From the NCBI GenBank assembly GCA_033782935.1, contig JAWQEG010000723.1, forward strand, positions 1,426,001 to 1,490,000: DNA of 64,000 nt, read 5' to 3'. The notes beneath the pieces were generated by a model. It was not told where the DNA came from. It was given only the letters and a program-made list of their open reading frames with translations, and searched no databases. Shown here piece by piece: positions 33,601-41,810 of this stretch. This DNA is from Petrolisthes cinctipes. Its lineage: Eukaryota > Arthropoda > Malacostraca > Decapoda > Porcellanidae. How positions within the stretch are numbered: the first letter of the stretch is position 1; every line of letters starts with the position of its first letter. A program made the position numbers and the translations under genes.

Positions 33601-36600
33601 AGCTAGCCGTCAGATTTTAACTCGCCGCCACAGCGATAACAACTTCGTTTGATACCTACTACTGTGTCGGCTATTTTTCAGGTAAAGTGAGTTGTGTTGC
33701 TGTTTGATTCAACGTGGGATAGCTCGTGCTCGGGTAGCCAGCTTAGCTGTTGTCCAATGTCATCTCTCTTCATGCAGGACATGTCGAGAAACATTGTAGT
33801 AGTTGATTGGCCATCACTTCGTGATATAATACCAGACTACCCTTCTGGCTAGGGCTCAGTCTTGGTATAGATCCTCGGTATGGTTTCCTAAAATAGCCGC
33901 CTACTCTAACGGTAGATGTTATTATTGCCGGACTGAAACTCCCATCTCAAGAGAAGATGCTGAGTTCCGAGCAAGAGAGCACTGGCATCCATGAGGTGGC
34001 CACCAAAAATCAATTTTGTGAGTTGCTATTAAACACACGCAGACTTTTTCTCTCTCCCTCTGGAGAGATTAACCTCCTTGGGGATAATCCTCCAAATGTC
34101 ATTTGCATTCTGCCTTAGACCAAGGATAGGGATGGAAAATACAGATTTATCTTCGCCAGTTTATGTGGGACAGACTATAACATTAGTACTTTTAAACACA
34201 TATACACATTCAAACAGTTCAAACAGGGGGGTTCGCTCTTGTCTGTCGTCACGGCCAGGTGGGTGAGCGAGAATCTACCGCTGTGTCTGGGCGGTGATTA
34301 TGTGAAAAACGCTTTAATTTCACTTCATCCCTAGCTCCTCCTAAACTACAATGTCTAGAAACTAAAAATTGGTTTCGTACTCACCATCAACTTTTCCTCT
34401 TTCCAATGAGACCAACCCCAGTTCTCTATGCCTACTTGGTTATGGAAATAGGAGGTGACAAAGAGGAATCACTTTCAGCGCGAGAGTGGGGTGATGTTCG
34501 CTGGTGTTGGCTCTGTCAACACTTCCTCATACCACTCAGTGTGGAAACTCATCACTATAATATGATGATAAAGATATATCCAGTTCCCGCTCAATTGCAG
34601 AGTCTGATAACCTTGCAGGAATAAGACGGGCACGTGGAGGTTCCAATACTAGAGTAGAAGTAACAGGTAATACAGTGGGGGACACAGAAACTGATGTGAT
34701 GGAAAAATTGTCTGAAGGCTCAGCCATCTCTGTGGTAGTGTAGGAGCTTAGCGACCATGCTGTAGTACTGTGACAGACTAGGCTAGAGGTGAAAAGAAAC
34801 AAATCCTGCCCAATTCCTCCTATTGGGCTAGAAAATAGCAGAGACGGTCATATCCGTCAGCCGTGCTCTGGTGAAAAGTTGCAGTTTCTCATAGGTTTGT
34901 GCCCTAGGGAATTGAAAGATGGCTCCCTTTCAAGTGTATTGAACCATCCCACCAGTCAGTGAAATTATATTGCAGCCACTTAGTATGGTATTGATTGAAA
35001 GAATTACCGTTTTGTAGCAGTGTTGCCAGATCTGGCTAGGTCCCAATATTTTGCCTAGGTCATTTCCTGTACTTTACCATGGTTATTTCCCGGTAGTTTG
35101 CCCAGGTTAGGTCCCGGCAGTTTGCTGTGGTCTAGGTTAGGTTAGGTAAGGTCAAGTAAGGTCAGGCTAATTTTAAAATGCCTCATTTGAATTAGCCTTA
35201 TCTTGGTAATGGGGCATTTGAAGAGAAAATGCCATAGCAGAAAATAGTCTTAGAACGGTCTAAATAAGTGGGTAATAAAGGTAGAAAAACCGTACGCAAT
35301 AACGGTAATTATTTTAATATTTACCCTTAGTACTATGTATTTTAGTATATGGTACCTTACATTCAACCACTAAGCTGCAAGCATTATCTATCGCGACAGC
35401 TCCCTCTCCCGGGCCCCTCTCCCGCACTCGTGCTCACTATGTAATCAACACATTTGACGGCTAATAGCTTGTAAACCACTCACACTACATAAATAGATGA
35501 TACAGGATATTGAAGTACAAACCTTTAGCTGTCTCCTGATGTACTTGTGAAGACTAAATGGACATCTGTAGGATGGGTAGCCAGCTCAGACTGACATCAA
35601 CTAAAAATACACTTTTACATACTAATGATTCTATGTACATATCTAAGTACGGTACATTTTCACTCTAATTTCATTATAAAACATGTCAGCATCACATTTT
35701 TCAACACAAAAATATGAAATATAATGTCACTGTCGTTTTTATGTTCAGTCGGCAAAAATATTTTGTTACCATCCTTTTAACAGTGTGATGTAATGTTGGT
35801 ACGCCTGACTGGCAAGTCAGGTGTGACGCGAGTGTCTTATATACCTCCGTCACCCCCCGTGCTCGTCAGTGTCTAATGGACAGGGAAGCAGGAATGACGT
35901 TCTTTCAGCCAGTGTTACTTTTTCTGGGTATTTCACGGTTATACTTGTTCTACAATACTCAAAAGTATTTCCTTAAGTTTAATAATGAATAATTAAATAG
36001 TAATAGTTCTTGAACACTCAAAATTTAATTCAAAATCAGCTAAACTTTTGATATAAAGAAGTTGTCACTGCCGCAGCCCACATATTATCAGCCTGGGCAA
36101 AGACGATAGCCGTCCCGGATGTCTCGGATGACACGAGGCACGGCTGCCCAGTTAACGGAGTACCAATCCTACCGTGCTGACAGATGCTAAAATTAACGTA
36201 GGGGTGGTAACGAAACTTTTTTTGCCGATTGTACATATTTGGTAATTACAGGAAAAGAGCAGTGATGAAAATGTCCTTCTACCCTCAGTGTTCGAATAAG
36301 ACTGACTGGTGGTAGCTGGCTGGGCTATGGCAAGTCCCTTGGCTCTATCCCTCACTGTTGCCACCCCGAAACTAGCTTGTTAGGGACCGCGCAAATTTAA
36401 AATCTGTGCTGTTCAATGAATACTACACCCGTGGTTCTACAGACTTGTTGTTAGTGTCAAAATTTCTCTACACCCACGAATTAAGGGTTAATATACAGTT
36501 GGTATCCTGTTCTCAGACACAGTGAATCAAAATCGGTGATTTTCATGTATAATAATCCCTCGCATCTAGCATAGACAGTATTATCTTAATGACTTCAAGC

Positions 36601-38343
36601 TTAGCAACAGGACACAAAAAATCCCAAAGTCACCTTAAGTACACATACCTGGAGGAGGTGTGAGTGACAAGCAGTGATGAGTGACGTCAGGTGACAGTCA
36701 GTGCTGAGTGTAAGGCCTACAGCTGAGGGGAAGTGTGGGGTGGATATGTACACTTCATGGTCAACTCCCTGTAATATGTACATACTTCTTATTATTTACT
36801 GGATCACAGCTGTAATGAATTGATATATACAGGGTAATTCAGCATTCTATACAGTAAATTGAATAATGACCTACTTAGATCATTTTAAGCAAAAATGTCT
36901 CTATGGTGAAATGTCAATTTCAAAATTTTTGCTAAACTCTCCATCCCGAGCTTAACTACCTTTACCACTTATGGTCGTAAACACTCGAAGTAAACTTGAT
37001 GCTGTTTGTTAAACTGCAACACACACTATTTCTGTACTACAAACATCTGAAATATATCCTCAGAAATCTAGGTGTGGTTCCCTTCACCTTTCGCTTCATT
37101 AATGCAGTACAGTATTATAAATGTATTGTAATGGCTAGACAATGTACAATATAATTCAACATTTCATTATTGACATTTTTGCATAAATTAACCAAGCAGG
37201 TCATTATTCAATTTAATGCATGAAATGTTGAATCACCATGTATGGTAAACCTTTACTATACACTGGGATTGTAGCTGTGATATGGACTGTGTAAAATAAA
37301 ACAGCATATGGGAAAGCTTCACTGCATGCTGCTCGAGATATAGATGTGAAACAGATCACATACTGTACCAGAACTACATAATGATTTCCTGGACAACAAA
37401 CCCTTGTTGTACACTGTGGTTATACTTTGTGTACCCATAATAATCTATGCATAGCCACAATCAAATATCCACCGACACTTTCCTTCCATCGTAGTAAATA
37501 TCTTGTTAATAAAGAACAACACATGTATGATTTTGCAGCACCACAAAATAATAATTGAGGGGGTTGAGTTGACGTAAGGTGTTGTATGATTATATTTTGA
37601 TATGATACTGATTTATTTGTACGATGGAAGGAAAGTGTTGGTGGATATTTGATTGTGGCTGTACAGTACACTCTCAACATACACTGAGGTTATGAGCAAA
37701 CATTGCACCACACATAATGAATCCAAGGAGGAGATCTTGAACAAACTGAAAATGGATGGTCAAAAGCACAAATTACCCAATGGAGTGCAGTAAGATTTCA
37801 GTGTACTAAAGTACTACACAGTTCAGGAAAAGCAACATGTAAGTTAACTTTTTTTTTTTTTTTCCATACGCCTTTAATCCCCAAAGTGGTAGCCACAATG
37901 AATTGCCTCCATGAAATCCGAGGCGTCACTGTTTACTGCTGCAGTCTTATTCTTTTTTGGGGAGGGTCGCAGGCCAAACCGCCCAACCTTCACCAAACGT
38001 GAAGGACCCCTTATCCCCAGGGGGTTTTCACACACCGGGATAGCGAGATCACAACTCCTCGGCTTACGTCCCGTACTTATTCTCTGCTAGGTGAACAGGG
38101 GTTACACGTTTAAGGAAACAATCCCAACTTGTCTCCACCTGACCGGGGATTCGAACCTGGGCCCTGTCGGATGTGAGCCGAGCACGCTAACCACTACACC
38201 ACAGGGCCGTAAGTTACTGCCACTATAGTTAGTAAGTTAACTGCTACTTTATAATTAGTGTACAGTCATGTGTTCTCTCTCAAACAAACACACACACTTA
38301 ATTATTCATAGTCTACACCAGTGGTTCTTAAACTTCTATGATA

Positions 38344-38379
<36 letters not shown>

Positions 38380-39621
38380 AAGAGAGAGAAACTTGTGGAA
38401 AGTGGTAATGCTTTTGGCAATTTTGCAATAATTAATATCACAGATTATTTACCAAAATAATCGCACCCTCCCTGGATGCTTCTGGCTCCCTCCAGTTTAA
38501 GAACCGCTGTTCTACACAATGATGATGCCCAATGCACTGGTTCTATGGATGGGTTAAATGCAAGAACATTTGTGGTGCTGACGATGGTGTAGTATTGGTA
38601 TGACGGCTCCATAGACAAACAACAGAGCCATCGTACCTGTAGCATGTCATCGTATACACCACGAATGTTCTTGAATATAGCCCTAAGTCTAGAAGTGCCT
38701 ATGGAACTATCATTAAAGTTATATTTATTGTTCTGCCAATAAGTTTCCTTACTACAGTAATAGACTAAGGGTCGATTCCACAGTGGTATTGGTTTGTTAG
38801 CTTCCCAACCAACCACACTTGTAAGGTTTCATTATTTTCCAAAAGCTGAGTATCTGTATTCACAAAAATGATCCAACGGTTAGATAATGATGATCACTGT
38901 ATAGTTTACTCACCAAATTCATTAAATAATTCACCTATAAGTCATTTACACGGCTAACATTCTTTCGTTTGCGTGCTTACAAACCAATACCAACCACTGT
39001 GGAATCGACCCTTAGTCTATGCTCTTGATATGTGTCTGTACAGTACTGTACAGTTGGCGGCAATAGTCCTGTCCCCTTACTTAACGCTTCTTGAAGGAAA
39101 ATATGAAAGATAATGCTGAGAAAAACCCACTTTTTATAGACAAAAAGTATTTATTCTGGACGTCCAGAATAAATACTTTGTCTATAAAAAGTGGGGTTTT
39201 CTCAGCATGCTGCTTTTCACATCATTGTGAATTACCACTCCATGAAAGATAATCATCGAACAAACACATCCGTCATACAGAATTACAATATCCAATGGAC
39301 AAATTTGTAAACTTCTCTGTTTTTTTAGTTTATTTGGTTTGTTATGATCCTCCCTCATCACACCTATCAGTCTTAGGGCCGATTCCACAGTGGCTTTGGT
39401 TTGTTATGATGCTCCATAACCACACTTATCAGTCTTAGGGCCGATTCTACAGTGGCTTTGGCAGATGTGGCGACATGACTTTTGCCGCCGGCTGTACAAC
39501 AGAGTATTATAGACCACCATACCCCAACATTAATGAAGCCGTGGAATACAGTAGGTGATCTGGGATTAGATAGCTCTGGGGAAAGCAATGGGAATCTTGC
39601 ACACACCTCCAATACTGCCAT
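27536..39621 (-). CDS. FANCL: FANCL, Fanconi anaemia E3 ubiquitin ligase, 5' half (five exons)
   Basis: Minus-strand join of 39621-39523, 36768-36649, 30952-30899, 30178-30018 and 27650-27536 gives 549 bp, 183 codons, with every exon bounded by AG/GT and all phases matching. The start reads MAVLEVCARFPLL, then FHGFINVGGVDHEVYIS (N-terminal ELF domain). Next is a helix GKIYQTVLEFLLKLQQIC, then LDTIGWSRVSQVSSDFTVF and GRTHIMKVKVGTGYPQ...EADLPNNITF, the first lobe of the URD domain. FANCL monoubiquitinates FANCD2/FANCI in interstrand-crosslink repair. The rest of the URD and the RING domain, which recruits the E2, are not seen. They would lie left of 27536 and may be beyond the window. Known FANCL proteins are about 375 residues, so about half is here. 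Introns are 0.8-5.7 kb and packed with MITEs. Confidence 0.82.
27844..28047. mobile_element. TA-target MITE (CAGCCACAATC family), copy 1
   Basis: CAGCCACAATCAAATAACAG at the left follows TA, and GGAAGGAAAGTGTCGGTGGA lies at the right. The right tip is replaced by an ATT run, after which a 70-bp piece of the same element is repeated (28062-28125). Confidence 0.7.
28062..28125. repeat. Partial duplication of the CAGCCACAATC MITE
   Basis: ATGAGGTGCTGCAAAATCAT through ACTACGATGGAAGG repeats 27960-28023 after an (ATT)n run. Confidence 0.75.
28995..29320 (-). mobile_element. Tc1/mariner-type MITE (GGGTCGATTCC family), copy 2
   Basis: Ends GGGTCGATTCCACAGT and CACTGTGGAATCGACCC. It contains an (ATT)n run and an internal duplication of the GAGTTTGGTGAATAAACTAT block. 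Confidence 0.8.
29500..29630 (+). repeat. Dispersed repeat (TTTGGAGGATTCAGTTGCTC family), copy
   Basis: TATGCCAGGAAACAGGACCA and CCTGTTGCTTGGAATAGTTT also occur at 58979-59060, and related sequence occurs at 30690-30840 and 55376-55430. Non-coding. Confidence 0.65.
29781..29990. mobile_element. TA-target MITE (CAGCCACAATC family), copy 2
   Basis: CAGCCACAATCAAATATCCA at the left and its inverted match TGGATATTTGATTATGGCTG at the right, followed by TA. It lies just 3' (minus sense) of FANCL exon 4. Confidence 0.8.
30018..30178 (-). CDS. FANCL: FANCL exon 4
   Basis: 161 bp. Acceptor TTTTTCCTGTTCCAG, donor TACAAG|GTAAGG. It encodes SSHINSVDCKGEGEG, then LLMHLDTIGW and SSDFTVFSLTT, ending with two bases of the Arg codon completed in exon 5. 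The I-G-W motif marks the ELF-URD junction in FANCL. Confidence 0.82.
30320..30395 (+). repeat. SINE family-2 tail fragment with (ATAG)n
   Basis: GGTTCATGGAGGCGATTCAT and CTCTTCGGGGATTAAGGC match the 3' part of the SINE at 37860-38208. The fragment ends in an (ATAG)n run. Confidence 0.55.
30690..30845. mobile_element. Foldback MITE
   Basis: GGAGGAACTGAATCCTCCAA and CTATTCCAAGCAACAGGACA are mirrored by CTGTTGCTTGGAATAGTTTG and GGAGGATGCAGTGGCTCC, giving a near-palindrome about 150 bp long with a short centre near 30770. Confidence 0.75.
30899..30952 (-). CDS. FANCL: FANCL exon 3 (micro-exon)
   Basis: 54 bp, phase 0 at both ends. Acceptor GTATTTCTTTTTAG, donor ATATGT|GTAAGT. It encodes GKIYQTVLEFLLKLQQIC, an amphipathic helix fitting the end of the ELF domain. 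Confidence 0.75.
31011..31352 (-). mobile_element. Telomere-motif MITE, copy 1
   Basis: Ends TATTTAAAGAATTACCG and CAATTCTTTCAATAAATG. It carries ACCTAACCTAACC and repeated GGGCAAACTACCGGGA. It is the same family as 34988-35325 and the cluster at 40203-43867. Confidence 0.85.
31368..31920. mobile_element. Tc1-type MITE with a nested telomere-motif MITE
   Basis: CAGTCATGGTCAATAATAAT at the left and ATTATTTTTGACCACGACTG at the right are flanked by TA at 31366-31367 and 31921-31922. CAGTCGTGGTCAAAA is the usual start of Tc1-like elements. The inner 31412-31790 is a second-type telomere-motif repeat (CCATTCAAAGATACTTTTCA, CCCCGTTTTACAAACAT, GGCAAACTACCGGGACCTAA). Confidence 0.85.
31960..33318. 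other. Unannotated intronic stretch with microsatellites
   Basis: No exon found. It has CA-type runs near 32010-32110, (GA)n near 32248, (TC)n/(TA)n at 32488-32533, (TG)n near 32936-32960, and partially duplicated AAACAATG plus TATATGG phrases. It lies in FANCL intron 2. Confidence 0.6.
33319..34012. mobile_element. Element with about 110-bp inverted repeats
   Basis: GGATGCCAGTGCTCTCTTGC through AGAGTAGGCGGCTA (33331-33432) returns inverted at 33887-33991 with very few changes. The tips are TTTTTGGTGG and CCACCAAAAA. No coding in the 450-bp centre. Superfamily not assigned. Confidence 0.8.
34406..34802 (-). other. Possible minus-strand coding remnant, unidentified
   Basis: A minus frame (34802-34536) reads RARLIPARLSDSAIERELDI, then an acidic SSYYSDEF. 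A shifted frame continues WYEEVLTEPTPANITPL, and a donor-like GATG|GTGAGTAC follows at about 34382. The acidic, Ser-rich style resembles N-termini of some DNA transposases, but I cannot assign it. Frame changes argue for a remnant. Confidence 0.25.
34988..35325 (+). mobile_element. Telomere-motif MITE, copy 2
   Basis: Ends GATTGAAAGAATTACCG and AACGGTAATTATTTTAATAT. The core is GGTCTAGGTTAGGTTAGGTA followed by AGGTCAAGTAAGGTCAGG. Confidence 0.88.
35326..36640. other. Unannotated intronic stretch
   Basis: FANCL intron 2. No exon or repeat that I can name. Several 60-70-codon minus frames near 36036-36364 lack domains. Confidence 0.5.
36649..36768 (-). CDS. FANCL: FANCL exon 2 (ELF domain)
   Basis: 120 bp, phase 0 at both ends. 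Acceptor ATGTACATATTACAG, donor CTCCAG|GTATGT. It encodes GVDHEVYISTPHFPSAVGLT, then LITACHSHLLQ. Confidence 0.78.
36830..37240. mobile_element. TA-target MITE (CAGGGTAATTCAGC ends)
   Basis: CAGGGTAATTCAGCATTC at the left, and the inverted GAAATGTTGAATCACCATG at the right with an inner matching block (AGGTCATTATTCAATTTA). TA flanks both sides (36828-36829 and 37241-37242). Confidence 0.8.
37451..37661. mobile_element. TA-target MITE (CAGCCACAATC family), copy 3
   Basis: AGCCACAATCAAATATCCAC and the inverted GTGGATATTTGATTGTGGCT, with the ATGGAAGGAAAGTGTTGG block at both ends. Confidence 0.8.
37855..38208 (-). mobile_element. tRNA-derived SINE, family 2
   Basis: Read on the minus strand, the tRNA-like head has an A box (GTGTAGTGGTTAGCGTGCTC) and a B box (GGTTCGAATCC). 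The body keeps CCCTGTTCACCTAGCAG as in family 1 but otherwise differs, and the tail is ATGGAGGCAATTCATTGTGG plus GGGGATTAAAGG, followed by an A-run. The tail also occurs alone near 30320 and 50090. Confidence 0.82.
38319..38509. mobile_element. hAT MITE, copy 2
   Basis: CAGTGGTTCTTAAACTTCTA and CAGTTTAAGAACCGCTG ends, with flanking 8-mers GTCTACAC (38311-38318) and TTCTACAC (38510-38517). A (TA)n run lies inside. Confidence 0.87.
38768..39012. mobile_element. Tc1/mariner-type MITE (GGGTCGATTCC family), copy 3
   Basis: 245 bp with perfect ends AGGGTCGATTCCACAGTGG and its complement, flanked by TA on both sides (38766-38767, 39013-39014). Confidence 0.9.
39113..39209. repeat. Near-perfect palindrome, arms about 46 bp
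   Basis: TGCTGAGAAAAACCCACTTT continues through ATAGACAAAAAGTATTTATT to a TCTGGACGTCCAGA centre and returns inverted to TTTTCTCAGCA. Arms differ by about two bases and there is almost no loop. In FANCL intron 1 or upstream of exon 2. Confidence 0.88.
39370..39460. repeat. Tandem fragment of a GGCCGATTCCACAGTGG repeat
   Basis: GGGCCGATTCCACAGTGGCT and GGGCCGATTCTACAGTGGCT occur 60 bp apart with CTCCATAACCACACTTATCA between. Related to the GGGTCGATTCC MITE ends. Confidence 0.65.
39523..39621 (-). CDS. FANCL: FANCL exon 1 (start codon)
   Basis: The start ATG lies at 39621-39619 in GGATCATGG, 99 coding bp to donor GTTGGG|GTATGG. It encodes MAVLEVCARFPLLSP and SPTVFHGFINVG. The donor is chosen because it keeps phase 0 and gives the right spacing to exon 2. 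An acceptor-like CCGTGCAG lies 11 bases before the ATG, so a non-coding first exon may exist. Confidence 0.75.
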
Positions 39622-39828
39622 GATCCTTCAACCTGCACGGATAACACCAAGAAGCAATAAGTAAATAATAAAATTGTCATTATCTCACAGAAAAGTTCAA
39701 GATTATTTAATCATGATATTTTTGTTGAAGTTCCTCAAGCTGTCTGGCCGAACAGCCCCGAGCTCATGAGGAAGGCCACGGCCTGAACCGGGCTTTCCCA
39801 CAGTGCCCTCAGAGAGTGTATGTTGTGT

Positions 39829-39958
39829 TGTTGGTGAGTGTGGTTGTGTGTATTGCAGTCTTCCATAATGTGTTTAATAGAATGGGGTGTTGTGTTGTTG
39901 GTGAGTGTGGTTGTGTGTATTGCAGTCTTCCATAATGTGTTTAATAGAATGGGGTGTT
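39829..39958. repeat. 65-bp tandem duplication
   Basis: GTGTTGTTGGTGAGTGTGGT plus CATAATGTGTTTAATAGAAT is repeated twice head to tail. Confidence 0.9.
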
Positions 39959-40202
39959 TTTGTTCTCCCTCCTACTGTATCTTTGCTATTGATACTAAAC
40001 TTTGAGAATATGTAGAATAAAAAATAATAAGAAAAAGTTTAAGGTTGAAGCTCCAGATATCGCCCACTAGCCTATGGACCATATTCAAAAACATTCGTCG
40101 TGTATACGATGGCGTGGTACCAGTACGATGGCTCTGTTGTTTGTCTATGGATTCGTCGCACCGGGTGTCACACCATTGTATGCACCACAAACATTAGGTA
40201 CT

Positions 40203-40509
40203 GTATTTATTGAAAGAATTACCATTTTGTAGCAGTGTTGCCAGATCCAGCGAGGTCCCAGTGTTTTGCCCCGGTCATTTCCTGGACTTTACCACGGTTA
40301 TTTCCCGGTAGTTTGCCCAGGTTAGGTCCCGGTAGTCTTATGCAGTCTAGGTTAGGTAAGGTCAGGCTAATTTCAAAATGCCCCATCTTAGAAATGGGGT
40401 ATTTGCGGAGGAAATGCCATAGAAGAAATAGTCTTAGAATGGTCTAAATAAGTGGGTAATGAAGGTAGAAACACCGTACGCAATAACAGTAAATCTTTCA
40501 ATATTTACC
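40203..40509 (+). mobile_element. Telomere-motif MITE, copy 3
   Basis: TATTTATTGAAAGAATTACC at the left and TCTTTCAATATTTACC at the right, with CTAGGTTAGGTAAGGTCAGG in the core. Confidence 0.88.
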
Positions 40510-40794
40510 AAACATTCTTGACTCAACAGTAGATTAACAATAAGCCAAGTCACTTTTCTAGAGCCTCAAACTCCTTGGAAGAAGAATTTTCTTAAAAGAA
40601 AAAGAATGATTGTAAGGAGTAAGGAGTCAGAAGATTTAAAACAAAAGAGCAAAAGTTTTTTTTTATAAATTTAGTTTGTAGCTGGACTGGTAGTGTTCAT
40701 GTTGCAAGAATGTTTTGTTTGTTTCCTCAAATGTATGTAATATTTTAACACAAGGGAAGTACAGGGGTTTGTACTTGCTAGGAGGCAGTATTGA

Positions 40795-41010
40795 TTGATT
40801 GATTGATATTAGGCGCCGCAACAACGAGGTCATATAGCGCCAGAAAATGGTAATAGAGAGGTGAGACAGCAAGCAGGAAGGAAATAGAAAGAAAAGAGGG
40901 ACAGTTGAATAACTAAAAGCTAGTGGCTGGGGCCGAAAGGGCGCCCAAACCCTTAAAGTATTGCCCACATCACTAATGAAGGCAATACCCCCCTACGGGG
41001 AAGGAGGCAG
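40795..41010 (+). repeat. Dispersed repeat with (ATTG)n and GGCGCCGCAACAACGAGG
   Basis: A (TTGA)n run precedes TTAGGCGCCGCAACAACGAG, a C/G-rich body follows, and it ends with CAATACCCCCCTACGGGG. It looks like a SINE- or retroelement-type repeat. Family not assigned. Confidence 0.45.
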
Positions 41011-41199
41011 TAGATTATCCTTGTAGAGAGTACCTGCTCACCCTCATTATAGCTACTAGGAATGAAAAGGAATGAAACTATACCATACTAATTGACATGT
41101 TCGAACCGGGAACTGCATTGAAAGAGCCATTGGAGTGTTACAGAGATGGTTTGCTTGTTTGAGCATACCTCTCCATACAAAGCTGGCCAATTCAAAGAG

Positions 41200-41310
41200 A
41201 ATTATTATGGTTTGTGCCATATTTAATAACGGAACATTGCCATTCAATTTAAGAATTATTATGGTTTGTGCCATACTTAATAACGGAACATTGCCATTCA
41301 ATTTAAGATA
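41200..41310. repeat. 48-bp tandem duplication
   Basis: AATTATTATGGTTTGTGCCA plus GGAACATTGCCATTCAATTT occurs twice. Confidence 0.9.
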
Positions 41311-41341
41311 CGACTACCGGAAGGTGGAGACAATTATCTGT

Positions 41342-41670
41342 AAATTTTGAAAGAATTGCCGTTATCGCATATGGTTTTTCTACCTTCATTACCCACTTAT
41401 TTAGACCATTCTAAGACTATTTTCTTCTATGGCATTTCCTCCGCAAATGCCCCATTTCCAAGATAGGGCATATTGAAATTAGTCTAACCTTACCTAACCT
41501 AGACCACAGCAGACTACTGGCACCTAACCTGGGCAAACTATCGGGACCTAACCTGGTCAAACTACCGGGAAATAACCGTGGTAAAGTACAGGAAATGACC
41601 GAGGCAAAATACTGGGACCTAGCCGGATCTGGCAACACTGCTACAAAACAGTAATTCTTTCAAAAAATAC
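41342..41670 (-). mobile_element. Telomere-motif MITE, copy 4
   Basis: Reverse orientation relative to copy 3: ends TTTTGAAAGAATTGCCG and AGTAATTCTTTCAAAAAAT, core CCTTACCTAACCTAGACCAC. Confidence 0.88.
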
Positions 41671-41810
41671 CCTTTATTTAAACTTTACAGACGTGGGCTA
41701 CCTTAAGCGTCACTATTATATGCACGTGTACTGACATTGTAATTTTGTTTGCAGGATTTATTTATTTATTTATTATATGCACGTGTAATCACATTATTGT
41801 TTGGGTAAAT

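Noticed and set aside
38140..38208. Minus-strand tRNA gene
   Set aside because: Good A and B boxes but it is the head of the family-2 SINE and the body continues into repeat sequence.
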